Positions 16,794 through 25,574 of a stretch of DNA of 64,000 nucleotides are shown piece by piece. The notes beneath the pieces were generated by a model. It worked only from the letters and a program-made list of their open reading frames with translations, was not told where the DNA came from and did not search any database. The position numbers and the translations under genes are program-made. The stretch covers positions 7,192,001-7,256,000 of the forward strand of contig NZ_CP028369.1 in the NCBI RefSeq assembly GCF_003032475.1, read 5' to 3'. The first letter of the stretch is position 1. Each line of letters starts with the position of its first letter. The DNA is from Streptomyces sp. P3. GTDB lineage: Bacteria > Actinomycetota > Actinomycetes > Streptomycetales > Streptomycetaceae.

Positions 16794-17435
16794 ATCAATC
16801 AGGGCTTGTATTACATGGCGTGGCTGATGGCGCACAAGGACGCCTTCCGGCACCTGGTCCGCGACCGGCTCGGGGTATCGGCCGCGTCCCAGGTGCTGTG
16901 GAGCGCACCCCGGCTGATCTGTGTCGCTGGCGACTTCACCCGCTACGACGCGCACGCCGTACGCGAGCACAGACGCAGCATCGACCTGGTCCGCTATCGG
17001 TTCTTCGGCAAGGACCTGATCGGCCTTGAGACCGTGGCTTCTGTCACCGGCCGGACGCCGACCTTCAGACAGCCGCGCCGGGGCGCGGCCGGGCTGCCGC
17101 CTGTCCGCGCGCGGGGCGGGGCGCTGGCCAAGCTGGCTGAGGCGGTCGATGAGGTGCTGCTCGGCCTCGGGGACGGCGTCAGCCGGGTGCAGCGCAAGCA
17201 GTACCGGGCGTATCAGCGCCTGCGGAACTTCGCGTGCGTCTGCCCGCCACAGAAGACCAAGCTCCTCGTCTACCTCAAGGCCGACCCCAAAGAGGTCGAC
17301 CTCATTCCCGGCTTCACCCGGGATGTGACGGAGGTCGGCCACCACGGTACGGGCGATCTGGAGGTGCAGTTGCGCTCCGAGCGGGACGTGGAGCGGGCTG
17401 TGGACCTCTTCCGCGCGAGCTGGGCGGCGGCGTAA
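16794..17435 (+). pseudogene. NucS-like (DUF5655-type) nuclease gene, 3' fragment
   Basis: This continues the gene started at 12732. 214 codons run in the same strand and order (INQGLYYMAWLM onward), including the LVRYRFFG and ACVCPPQKTKLLVYLK segments and the C-terminal DUF5655-like region ending LFRASWAAA. Joined to the 5' fragment it gives about 296 residues. The frame has no other lesion, so the insertion seems recent and excision could restore the gene. A small ORF starting at 16806 could be translated alone but lacks the nuclease core. Confidence 0.85.
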
Positions 17436-18028
17436 CCGCCCATCGCGTCTGTGACGTCATCGGGTGCGGGACTGGGCCGCTGTGGATGTGGTGGCGATCG
17501 TGCCTTCCGACGTAGGGGGCAGGTAGTGGCGGTGGACGATCAATGATGCGCGGGATCGCCGGTTTGGCCAACCGGCGATCCCGCGCTATGTTGCCCCGCT
17601 TCGAAGCAGGCTGCGTTCACCTGCCCGAGCCGTCATCAGCTCGCCGCAATCGTCAGCGGTGCTTCGGGTGCCGGGCGGCCTGCAATGCCAGTCCGCACCG
17701 TCCCTGAGCCATCGGGGGACCGGAGAGGACCGAAGCCGTCACTGACCGCGCCGACCGATGCGGGTCAGTCGACGGTGCGTCGGCTAGGTCGTACTCGGGG
17801 CAGGGCCAAGCGCCCGGAGGCAGGCTCCGGCCAAACTCGTCGAGTGGCTCCGGGACGGAGTGCTCATCGTGCGCCAACTCGTGGATGCCCGGCTCTCGCA
17901 CTGACGTCGGTCCGGTTCGAAGGCCAGTCCGGGCGCGACCGCCTACGTTGGTTCATCTTGAGATCACGCGGATCGCGGCCGGGAAACCCACCTGCCCGGA
18001 GGTTATGGCTCGTGGTCTACTGCCGGTC
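17436..18028. other. 593-bp region without a gene, carrying a strong stem-loop
   Basis: There is no convincing reading frame on either strand. The notable content is the 15-bp stem-loop at 17550-17584. The remainder upstream of the HAD gene is ordinary high-GC sequence with GGAGG at 17998, close to the start of that gene. Confidence 0.6.
17516..17597. repeat. Structured motif copy 1: perfect 15-bp stem-loop with conserved GCTATGTT flank
   Basis: GCGGGATCGCCGGTT (17550-17564) pairs perfectly with AACCGGCGATCCCGC (17570-17584) around the loop TGGCC. It is followed by GCTATGTT and then TGCCCC, which can pair with GGGGCA at 17516. A related motif lies at 58930-58987, with different but still complementary bases in the lower stem. 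Here it could also terminate transcription of the nuclease gene 115 bp upstream. Confidence 0.6.
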
Positions 18029-18676
18029 ATGCCGTTGCTGATGCTGGATCTCGACAACACATTGGTAGACCGCGACGCCGCCTTCCGGGCCGCGGCCACC
18101 GCACTCCTGGCGGAGCATGCACTGCCCGAAACCGACATCGAATGGCTGATGACCCTCGACGCGAGCGGCTACACACCCAAACCGGCTGTCGCAGAGGCCA
18201 TGGCGGACCGCTACGGGACGGCGCTTCCTGAGACCGCTATCCGAACGCTTCTCGATCGTGGCGCCGCTGATCGCGTCGTTTTGGCCAAGACCACCCGCGA
18301 GGCGCTCACGAAGGCGCTCACCGATGGCTGGACCTGCGTGATTGTCACCAACGGCCGCACCGTGCAGCAAGAAGCGAAAATCCGCAATACCGGGCTCGAA
18401 CGGCTCGTACAGGGCTGGGTGATCTCCGAACGCGTTGGTCATAGGAAGCCGGACCCGGAGATCTTCCACGCGGCGGCGGAAGTCGTCGGAGTTCCCCTCT
18501 CCGGCGCCTGGATGATCGGCGATTCGCCGAGTGCCGACATCGGAGGCGCGAACGGGCTCGGTCTTCGAAGCGTGTGGGTGTCGGGCGGCAGGCCGTGGCC
18601 CGAGGACTCATACCGGCCCACCCACGTTGCCAGCGGCGTCTCCTCAGCGATCAACTTTGCCATCGGCACGACGTGA
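18029..18676 (+). CDS. HAD-superfamily hydrolase (phosphatase)
   Basis: This 215-residue haloacid-dehalogenase-type phosphatase probably acts on a small phosphorylated metabolite. Motif I (LDLDNTLVDRD) is at the extreme N-terminus with the nucleophilic Asp and the acid-base Asp two positions on. Motif II is IVTNGR, the motif III Lys lies in HRKPDPEIF, and motif IV is MIGDSPSADIGGA. An all-helical cap lies between motifs I and II. ATG 18029 is chosen because motif I starts 6 residues later. An ATG at 18005 adds 8 residues but sits only 2 bases after GGAGG, which is too close. It begins a small plus/minus-mixed group of Nudix and kinase-like genes. Confidence 0.87.
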   Translation: MPLLMLDLDNTLVDRDAAFRAAATALLAEHALPETDIEWLMTLDASGYTPKPAVAEAMADRYGTALPETAIRTLLDRGAADRVVLAKTTREALTKALTDGWTCVIVTNGRTVQQEAKIRNTGLERLVQGWVISERVGHRKPDPEIFHAAAEVVGVPLSGAWMIGDSPSADIGGANGLGLRSVWVSGGRPWPEDSYRPTHVASGVSSAINFAIGTT

Positions 18677-18700
18677 TAGACCAGGGGACACGGGACCGTC

Positions 18701-19168
18701 TCAAGCCTCGCGGATCGGCGTGTCGAGCACGGAGACGAGTGCGTCCACGTTGGCGGTGATGAACTCAGCCAACTGTGGTGGCATCAGGTTAAGTTCGTCG
18801 ACGGCTTCCGCTGTGAACGGCACCCGGACCACTTCGTAGCCTCCTCGCTCTGGCTTACTGAACTCCGTGCCGGTCCGCGCGGTCAGGTCCATCGACACCA
18901 GGTTTGCGGCGAAGATGTGCTGGATGCCGATGCCGTCGTCGAGTTCGTCGGTGATCAGGTAGACGAGTTCAGCGCGGCCCACTGTGCCGCCGAGTTCCTC
19001 GTACACCTCGCGGTGCAGGGCCGCCTCGATGGTTCTGTCGTCGGCTTCCACACCACCGCCGACCGTCACCCAATACGGCTCCCGGCCCGGCTTGGTGCGC
19101 TGGATCAGGACAAGGTCGTCACCATCGAGGAGGATGGCGCGGGCGCTGCGCTTGACGACGTCGATCAT
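18701..19168 (-). CDS. Nudix hydrolase
   Basis: This is a 155-residue pyrophosphohydrolase of unknown substrate. The Nudix box is GGGVEADDRTIEAALHREVYEELGG (about 36-60), in which the REVYEELGG helix supplies the metal ligands. ATG 19168 has AAGGA 10 bases upstream. A longer in-frame extension is not protein-like. Convergent with the HAD gene (24 bp between stops). Confidence 0.86.
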   Translation of the reverse strand: MIDVVKRSARAILLDGDDLVLIQRTKPGREPYWVTVGGGVEADDRTIEAALHREVYEELGGTVGRAELVYLITDELDDGIGIQHIFAANLVSMDLTARTGTEFSKPERGGYEVVRVPFTAEAVDELNLMPPQLAEFITANVDALVSVLDTPIREA

Positions 19169-19516
19169 GGCGGGGGTTCCTTCTGGTCGCGGTACAGCAA
19201 GAAGCCGAGTCGGAGTGCCGCCTTGCGGCGACAGGATCTCCAGCTTGGCGGACTGAGCATGAAGCAGACCGTGGCAAGGGCAAGACGTACGCGTGCTGAA
19301 CCAGTGCCGCAACTGCCGGCCCCACCAAGCGCCGGGGAAGGTGCACCAGTTCGACCAGCGCGAGTGCGGTGAAAAACCCGAGGCGAACCGTACGGCTTCT
19401 GCGGCAGACTGACCGATCCCCTGCGCCGGGTGTATCGCTCCCACACCCCGAGATCGTTTGGAGAAAGGCGATTGACTGAGTCCAATCAGCCACTGGCCCG
19501 GTGGAAGAGCGAACCG

Positions 19517-19972
19517 ATGACGACGCGACTCATCGCCGCTGTTCTCGTCACGGATCCAGACAGCGGCAGACTCCTCATCCTGCGGCGGAGCGCGCACTTG
19601 GATTTCGCGCCTGGCGAGTGGGACGTCCCCAGTGGCAAGGGCGAGCCCCGTGAACCGATCACCGCGACCGCGGTACGGGAACTGAAGGAGGAGACGGGCG
19701 TCGTGGCCGCCGAGGCGGACCTACGCCTGGTCCACATCGTCCACGGCTCCTGGGGGGCGGAGGTCCCAGGGATGTTCATGGCCCTGGTCTTCCACACCGA
19801 CCAGTGGAGCGGTACTCCCCACAACGCGGAGCCGCACAAGCACGACACCATCGCCTGGGTGCCGCCGGACGACCTGCCCCAACCCTTTACACACACCACC
19901 CTGGTCGCCGTCCAGCGGTACCTGGACGGCGGCCCGATCCTTTCACTCGACGGCTGGCCAGAGGCCGGATGA
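19517..19972 (+). CDS. Nudix hydrolase
   Basis: This is a 151-residue Nudix protein. The box is SGKGEPREPITATAVRELKEETGVV, with the catalytic helix RELKEETG. ATG 19517 follows GGAAGAG. A TTG at 19472, preceded by GGAGAAAGG, is an equally good start and would add 15 residues. It ends 4 bp before the convergent phosphotransferase-like gene. The substrate cannot be predicted. Confidence 0.85.
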   Translation: MTTRLIAAVLVTDPDSGRLLILRRSAHLDFAPGEWDVPSGKGEPREPITATAVRELKEETGVVAAEADLRLVHIVHGSWGAEVPGMFMALVFHTDQWSGTPHNAEPHKHDTIAWVPPDDLPQPFTHTTLVAVQRYLDGGPILSLDGWPEAG

Positions 19973-19975
19973 CGG

Positions 19976-20860
19976 TCAGTCCGGGCAGCTGCCGCAGGGC
20001 CGTCGCCCGTAGTCGTGAAGCTCAGAAATGAGCCGCGCGGCTTCTTTCCTGGCCGGCTCCAGCCGTGGATCCTCGGGGCGCGCGTGTGGCCCTGCGATCT
20101 TCGCGCACATGAACAGTGCCATCAGCCGACCGGACCTGCTGGCCAGGTCCGGCCGACGCTCGCTCCACACACGTTCCGCCAAGGCCGGGACAGCGAGGGA
20201 GTGGCCCCATAGCGTTGCCGCGTCCAGCCCTCGTGGCGCCATGCCCCAGTCTTCCCAGTCGATCATGCAGAATTCCGGGCCGGTGACGTTCGCCCACGTC
20301 AGGTCGGCGTGGGCCGGCAGCCACTCCTCCACCGTGGTGTCGGTCACCTCGGGAAAGACTTCCCCGAGGGTAGCTGTCACCAGCTCCTGCCTGATGGTTT
20401 CGGTATCCGGCGTGGCGACGCGGGGTGCGGACTGGGCAGCGAGCGCGTCCAGCGAGGCGTTCAGCGCGGACCACCACGCATCCGCGAGACGAGGGTCCTC
20501 GATCACGAGAGCGGCTTGCCCGACCGGCGCGGCATTGACCAGTTCCATCTCATCCGCCCGCCACATCACCGGCTTCCCCGGCTCGCGCCAAGCGAGCCCT
20601 GTGTACCACCGCGGCATGACGACCCCGCTCAGGACAGCAGCCGATTCGGGGCCGTTCCACCCCTGGGTGCCGATCCGGTCGAACCCACGCCGCTCAATGC
20701 GCACCCATGTATTGCGGTCCGTCCGTGCCCCGACCGTCCGGCGCTTGCGCACCACTGTCTCCCGGTCGAGACATACCTGCAGCGACCGCTCCACACGCTC
20801 CAGCACCCCGTCAAGCGGTTCTCGGCGTAGATCAACAGCACGAGGCACAGGCAGCGTCAT
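19976..20860 (-). CDS. Aminoglycoside/choline-kinase-fold phosphotransferase
   Basis: This 294-residue APH-fold protein probably phosphorylates a small hydroxylated molecule. The catalytic loop is HADLTWANV with the Asp and Asn, followed by the metal-binding IDWEDWG in place of DFG. The N-terminal lobe is less conserved, with no clear glycine loop. ATG 20860 is preferred; a GTG at 20881 would add 7 residues. It is not specific enough to call a resistance gene. Confidence 0.8.
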   Translation of the reverse strand: MTLPVPRAVDLRREPLDGVLERVERSLQVCLDRETVVRKRRTVGARTDRNTWVRIERRGFDRIGTQGWNGPESAAVLSGVVMPRWYTGLAWREPGKPVMWRADEMELVNAAPVGQAALVIEDPRLADAWWSALNASLDALAAQSAPRVATPDTETIRQELVTATLGEVFPEVTDTTVEEWLPAHADLTWANVTGPEFCMIDWEDWGMAPRGLDAATLWGHSLAVPALAERVWSERRPDLASRSGRLMALFMCAKIAGPHARPEDPRLEPARKEAARLISELHDYGRRPCGSCPD

Positions 20861-21058
20861 ATGCGGGACCGTAGCAAGCACGCAGGTGCCGAATCCCGAG
20901 ATGGGCAGCCGCCTCGGTCTGTGCGGCGGCGCCGGCCGTTGCCATCCGCCATACGGCCGGTCTGACTACCCCCAGCCCAAGCACTCGTCACCCTCAGGCA
21001 TAAGACCAGGACACCGTTCGGTCGGAGCCACCTCGTCGAACGGGCCGGAACCACAACA

Positions 21059-21535
21059 ATGGGCGGCATGACCACCTCACCCCTGCGGCAAGGCGCACGC
21101 GTCATCGCCCTTGACGATGCCCAGCGGGTCCTCCTGCTGCGCTACCCCGAGGGCGGAGGCTACTGGGCCACCCCCGGCGGTTCCCTGGAGGCAGGGGAGG
21201 ACCACGCCGCCGCCGCGCTCCGCGAACTGAGCGAAGAACTCGGCGTCGACGAGAAGTACGTCGTACTGGGCACGCAGCTCGCCCAGCGCAGCACGGATCA
21301 CGCAGTCAGCGGGCGGGAAGTCCGGCAGGTCGAGCGGTACCTTCTCGCCCAACTCGCGCCCAAGGATGTCGACCCCGCCCGTGCCACTCAGCCCGACAAC
21401 ATCCAGGCCCATCGCTGGTGGAGTCTTCAGGAGCTGAGGGACACCACGGAGACGATCTATCCCGTTGGTCTCCTCGACCTCATAACCGAGGTACTCGCCA
21501 GAGGCGTGCCCGAGCGCCCCCTCGTCCTGGGCTGA
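21059..21535 (+). CDS. Nudix hydrolase
   Basis: This 158-residue protein has a Nudix box (GGSLEAGEDHAAAALRELSEELGV; catalytic helix RELSEELG). The N-terminal strand VIALDDAQRVLLLRY and the YWATPGG signature fit the common Nudix fold. The start is ATG 21059, or ATG 21068 three codons later. It is the third Nudix gene within 3 kb; the three are not close copies of each other. Confidence 0.86.
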   Translation: MGGMTTSPLRQGARVIALDDAQRVLLLRYPEGGGYWATPGGSLEAGEDHAAAALRELSEELGVDEKYVVLGTQLAQRSTDHAVSGREVRQVERYLLAQLAPKDVDPARATQPDNIQAHRWWSLQELRDTTETIYPVGLLDLITEVLARGVPERPLVLG

Positions 21536-21782
21536 CCCGACCCGCGTACATCTTCGGAGATTCAGGTCACCCACCCGGCGGTTCCGATGCCCGCCCCCCC
21601 CGCGCAGGGGTGCGCGCTGCCATCCCGTTTCCAGGTGTATCTCGTCACGCATAGCGCATGTGGCTCTTGCCCGAACAGAGCAGCTTCCGCCTCAAGCGGT
21701 CTGACCCGATTCGATTGTGGTCTCAGGTGACCTGGTCCGCTGTCCGTCCGTTCCACGACCGCATTCGGGCCAGGCTGAGGGG

Positions 21783-22331
21783 TCAGCTACGGCGTGGTCG
21801 TGCCACGAGGGGAGCGGACATGGACAGGCCCACCAGGTCGGTCCACACGGCGTCGCCGACTCCGTCGATGGCTTCCTTGGTGGCCCGCTCTTCGGTGGTG
21901 AGGACGTTGAGTTCCACCCGGAGGTCGTAGGGCAGGTAGTCGAGGGCCAGACGGCGGCCGACGTAGTCCATGACGGAACTGGCCTGCTTGACCTCTGGGT
22001 CGTTGGTGAGGCCGGCGGGCTCGAAGCGCATTCCGACGTAGTCGGTGACGAACGCCCTGAGCGGAACCCCATGCCGGAGGCCCTGGGTGATGGTCGAGGA
22101 GAAGGCGTCCATCATGCCCGCGAGCGTGGAGCCCTGCTTGGCCATACGGATCAGCACTTCGGCGGGGGCTCCGTCCTCGGTGCGTGCGACGGTCAGGTAC
22201 CCCTTGCCCTCGCGGACAGTGAACGACCGGGTCGTCGACTGCATGCGCCGCAGAGGATGCTGCCGGGCCGGCTCGACAGCGTGCTCCCCGCTACGCGTTC
22301 GCGTCGTGTTGTCACCGAACCGTTCGGCCAT
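21783..22331 (-). CDS. Free-standing homologue of the C-terminal region of B12-dependent ribonucleotide reductase
   Basis: The 182-residue product resembles the tail of class II ribonucleotide reductase NrdJ. Shared features are TTRSFTVREGKGYLTV, VLIRMAKQGSTLAGMMDAFS, GLRHGVPLRAFV and MRFEPAGLTNDPEVKQASSVMDYVGRRLALD. It has no reductase barrel and no B12-binding or active-site radical cysteines, so it cannot reduce ribonucleotides alone. ATG 22331 has GGGGAT 6 bases upstream, and the frame is intact, so it is a real gene and not a broken one. It may regulate the chromosomal enzyme or bind nucleotides or DNA; the function is unknown. Confidence 0.75.
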   Translation of the reverse strand: MAERFGDNTTRTRSGEHAVEPARQHPLRRMQSTTRSFTVREGKGYLTVARTEDGAPAEVLIRMAKQGSTLAGMMDAFSSTITQGLRHGVPLRAFVTDYVGMRFEPAGLTNDPEVKQASSVMDYVGRRLALDYLPYDLRVELNVLTTEERATKEAIDGVGDAVWTDLVGLSMSAPLVARPRRS

Positions 22332-22711
22332 GGAATGATCCCCATCCTTAGTTGCGAATCTGGGTAGAGCGCAAACGAATACACAAACTGTGGACATCAA
22401 GTCGATGATGACCACAACATGTTGGGGTTACCGTAGGGGCGGGAGGCAGACGGCGCCAAACGCGGCACGCCTAGCGAGCCCGCCTGAAGCCACGAGGGGT
22501 GCAGTGACCTAACACCCCAACTACACGGTGGTGTTGGGGTCTGTAAACGTGTCGGTGACCCGGGCTTCCGAGGCGGTACCGTTTCCACGGGCTGTCTTCC
22601 GTGCTGCGAGACGCGAGCGCGTGACAGCAACGCACGTGCACGGGCTCGCCGCTGGCCCGAGGGCTGTTTCGACTGGAATAAGTCCGGATCAGCATCGAAA
22701 AGGACCAGGCT
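22332..22711. other. 380-bp intergenic region with repeated GTTGGGGT
   Basis: There is no gene here. ACCCCAAC (22514-22521) pairs with GTTGGGGT (22533-22540), and GTTGGGGT occurs again near 22428. It serves as the upstream region for two divergent genes. AAAGGA just before 22712 is the ribosome site of the leucine-rich-repeat gene. Confidence 0.45.
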
Positions 22712-23285
22712 GTGCAGCACGTGTTGAATCTGTGGTGCCAACAGCTCGGAGAAGTACCCGAGTCGGTCTGGCAACACACCAAGCTGAACGTGCTGATCCT
22801 TGCGGACACCGGACTCACCGCCCTCCCGGCCGAGATCGGGAAGTTGTACCGGCTGACCACCCTGGACCTCGGCCACAACAGCCTCACGTCTGTCCCGGAC
22901 GAGCTCGGCGACTTGACCGGCCTCAGCGGCTGTCTCTACCTGCACGACCACAACCTGTCCCAGCTCCCGGGCTCGCTGGGAAACCTGACGCGGCTGCGCT
23001 ACCTCAACGTCGGCGAGAACGCTCTCGCCACCCTGCCCGAGGCCGTCGGCCGGATGGCCGAACTGATCGAACTCCGGGCACAGCACAACCGGCTGGCCAC
23101 GCTGCCCGACACTATCGGCCGCCTCCGCAACCTCCTGAACTCTGGCTGAGGGGCAACGTGCTGGAGAGCTTGCCGCCGTCTGTAGCCGACCTACGCGAAC
23201 TACGCCACCTGGACCTGCGGGAGAACGCACTCGCCGAACTGCCGGAGATGCTGGCGGGCCTGCCCCGACTATGCCAGTTGGACGT
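22712..23285 (+). pseudogene. Leucine-rich-repeat protein gene, frameshifted and truncated
   Basis: The GTG at 22712 follows AAAGGA. About 140 codons encode LRRs of the bacterial LxxLPxxLxxLxxLxxLxLxxN type (LTALPAEIGKLYRLTTLDLGHN and similar), then the frame stops at 23149. The repeats continue in another frame (ELWLRGNVLESLPPSV, ELRHLDLRENALAELP), so about one base was lost near 23140. The LRR stretch breaks off near 23285, where phage-like sequence starts. An intact version would be a cytosolic protein-interaction protein. Confidence 0.75.
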
Positions 23286-23292
23286 AACCGCA

Positions 23293-23620
23293 CTCGACTG
23301 CGGACGCCGAGACGAAGCTCTCCGGGGCCAAGAGCCCGGAGGAGTTCGAGGCCGCCCTCGCGGACGTGAAGGCCAAGAACGCCGACCTTGAGCGCTCGAT
23401 CCTCGAGTCCACCGTGGCCCGCAGGTTCGATCTCCCCGAGGCCCTGGCGGGTCGCCTGCGTGGCAAGACACCCGAGGAGTTGGAGGCCGACGCGAAGGGC
23501 CTTCAGGCTCTTGTCGCCCAGGGGTCTCCAGCCACCCTCGGCGGTGCTCTCGACCCGTCCGACGAGGACGACGGAGAGATGGACCCACGCAAGCTCGCGC
23601 GGCGCTCCAGGCGCTTCTAG
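23293..23620 (+). pseudogene. Phage scaffold-like protein, C-terminal fragment
   Basis: The frame runs from about 23293 to a TAG at 23620. It encodes a charged helical segment (SPEEFEAALADVKAKN, ARRFDLPEALAGRLRGKTPEE, LEADAKGLQAL) ending in an acidic and then basic tail (DPSDEDDGEMDPRKLARRS). This matches the style of phage scaffolding proteins placed before capsid genes. It has no start of its own except an internal GTG (23366) and is joined directly to the broken LRR gene. Confidence 0.55.
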
Positions 23621-24264
23621 CCCCGCAGCTCCCATACGGTCATGTCAAACGTGACAGGCCCCTTCGGAGGCGCCGAGGCTACCCGCAGGAAGGCAACCCG
23701 GCCTTCGCTTGTTTCCACGCAGATGCCGCGCCCTCGTTGCAAATTGTCCATCGAGTCACTGGCGTTCCTCTGTACGGCTTGCAGGCAGTCGGCTTCCTGA
23801 ACGGCCCCGGAAGTCGCAGCGATCGGGGCAACCGTTCCGCCGAGGTAGCCGTAGACCTTCGCGTTCTCCATGGCCCCGGACGCGTCCGTGTTCACGAGGA
23901 TGTCGACGCCCTTCGGAGCTTCGCCCTCTACGAGCGGTGCCCTTGTATCTAGCTCCAGATAGCTGCCGTTCACGTCGACCTCAACGGCTTTAGGGCCGAA
24001 CATGATCTTCGACGCCGCCTGGCGGGGCGTGGGCGATGCCCCCGAGGTATCCGCTGAGCCTCCTCCGCCCGTCGAGGGCCTTCCCGCGGCTGAATCTTGA
24101 TCGTCCGAGGGGGCAAGTGCGAGATATACGGACACGAGAATCCCAACGACGGGAATCACGATCCCGATCACCCACCATGCCCACTTTGGCTGTCCCGCTC
24201 CCTGCCTCGGCTCAGAGGGCCTCGTACTGGGCCTTGTTCGTGGTTGATGTCCTTGCGTCTGCAC
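23617..24264 (-). CDS. Single-pass membrane-anchored protein of unknown function
   Basis: This is a 215-residue protein with a GTG start. A basic Pro/Arg/Gln-rich N-terminus (about 1-27) is followed by one hydrophobic segment (about 28-50, WAWWVIGIVIPVVGILVSVYL), then a low-complexity Ser/Gly/Asp linker and a 130-residue domain outside the membrane. The two cysteines of that domain (in ADCLQAV and GRGICVE) could form a disulphide. The topology suggests N-in, C-out. I recognise no named family. Its stop overlaps the phage-like fragment on the other strand by 4 bases. Confidence 0.65.
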   Translation of the reverse strand: MQTQGHQPRTRPSTRPSEPRQGAGQPKWAWWVIGIVIPVVGILVSVYLALAPSDDQDSAAGRPSTGGGGSADTSGASPTPRQAASKIMFGPKAVEVDVNGSYLELDTRAPLVEGEAPKGVDILVNTDASGAMENAKVYGYLGGTVAPIAATSGAVQEADCLQAVQRNASDSMDNLQRGRGICVETSEGRVAFLRVASAPPKGPVTFDMTVWELRG

Positions 24265-24395
24265 CAGGCACCCCCGTCAGGCATCTCTCGTCGCTTGAGG
24301 CGATCACGCTACGACAGCCTCACAAACCTCGGCCAGCTCAGCCGGTAACGATCCACCCGCCAACCCGGCGCCAACCCCTTGTAGGGGTAGTCCAG

Positions 24396-24683
24396 TTGCC
24401 CATCACGCAGCATCAGGTCGTAAAGCCCCGGAAGCTCGTGAACACCGCTGTCGGGATGCTCGAACAGGAGCTGTTGGTCCCGAACCTGTTCCAGGAGCAG
24501 GGTGTTGACCAGTTCAAGGGTGCCGAGAACGACACCATCTCCATGAAGGTCGAAGGCATCCTGCCGTTCCACGACTACGCGTGGCGCAACGACTGCTGGA
24601 ACCCGATCGTCTTCGACGAGAACGCGGGGCGGACCATCGCCGTGACCTTCGGCGGCAACGTGTACTCGGCCGTCAAGCTCACC
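24396..24683 (+). pseudogene. Phage major capsid-like protein, N-terminal fragment
   Basis: About 96 codons resemble the N-arm and start of a phage capsid protein: ITQHQVVKPRKLVNTAVGML, LLVPNLFQEQGVDQFKG, NDTISMKVEGILPFHDYAWR and IAVTFGGNVYSAVKLT. Similarity ends abruptly near 24683 and no start codon fits, so it is a relic. Scaffold then capsid is the normal phage order, so this and the 23293 fragment probably come from one structural cassette. Confidence 0.6.
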
Positions 24684-24930
24684 GTGTGCCGCGGGCTTGA
24701 ACGCCGGCCCGCTGTCGTTCGAGGCGGATTTTCGCCAACGCGGCACACAGCAGCTCCACCAGCAGGTAGTCGTCCTGAGCGGTCCGTGGGTTTCCTTCTC
24801 TGCCGGAGCCAGCGTCCCTCGATGCAGGGACCGCAGCAGCCGGGCGGTGGTCATCCGGAAAGTCGCCGTCAACCGATGGTGGCTGCGTACCGCCGGAGGC
24901 CGACGCAGCCGCTTCCTGAGCAACACTCAT
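24679..24930 (-). CDS. Possible small hypothetical protein (83 aa)
   Basis: An ATG frame has a disordered N-terminal half and a helical C-terminus (DDYLLVELLCAALAKIRLER) with Streptomyces-like codons. No Shine-Dalgarno sequence or recognised family. It lies in decayed sequence and could be a remnant. Confidence 0.3.
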   Translation of the reverse strand: MSVAQEAAASASGGTQPPSVDGDFPDDHRPAAAVPASRDAGSGREGNPRTAQDDYLLVELLCAALAKIRLERQRAGVQARGTR

Positions 24931-25280
24931 AGCCGACCGGTATACCTGACCGCACTGACAACGCCTCTCAGGAGTCGAATGTCTGTGCGATTGATCCGCT
25001 CATGATTTCGATTATCGTCGGCTGGCGCTGCCGGACGGCACTGTGGGCAGCGGCGCTACGGCCTGCGGGATTCTTCGACGGGGGGATCTCTCGCTCTGCC
25101 TTTGTCTCCGGGAACGCTCGCGGCCCGCGCTGTCAGTGGTGCGTGGTGGGATATGCCGCAGCACCGTTGCCGATGTCTCCGGAGTCGCCCCCATGAGCTT
25201 ACGTATGACGGTCCCTGCCTCTCGCGAGCCGAAAATGACATCGGAGCGCCCGGTACCTCGCTCGGGTTGCACTGATCAGG

Positions 25281-25310
25281 CAGGAGCAGCGAGCCACCGG
25301 GCTGCTCCTG
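25281..25310. repeat. Perfect 10-bp inverted repeat
   Basis: CAGGAGCAGC (25281-25290) pairs with GCTGCTCCTG (25301-25310) around a 10-base loop. It may be a terminator, or a barrier keeping upstream transcription out of the hsd operon. No T-run follows. Confidence 0.4.
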
Positions 25311-25574
25311 GGAGGTCCGGCGCGGCAGCTCTCGAGCGATGAGGTTCGGCGGGCGCAGCTCCCAGCGGCGACGGAGTGGTGCAGGGTGCCGTCGGCTACC
25401 TGCGCGCATACGCCCGCGAGGTCACCGCAAGATGCGTCCCGATGGCTGCGCTGTTTGCCGTTTTTCGTGGTTCTGGGGAGGCGGATATCGTCTGTGAGTC
25501 TCCCGCGCAGGGAGTGCGACGCTCCGCGTGTGCTCACCCGGCAGGCCAAGCCTGGTGTGTACATGCAGGGTCCG

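Noticed and set aside
16629..17345. 238-codon minus-strand frame
   Set aside because: It runs antisense to the 3' half of the NucS-like gene and its composition follows that gene in reverse.
25199..25564. 121-codon minus-strand frame upstream of hsdM
   Set aside because: Ser/Arg/Cys-rich composition, no start signal and no family; treated as non-coding.
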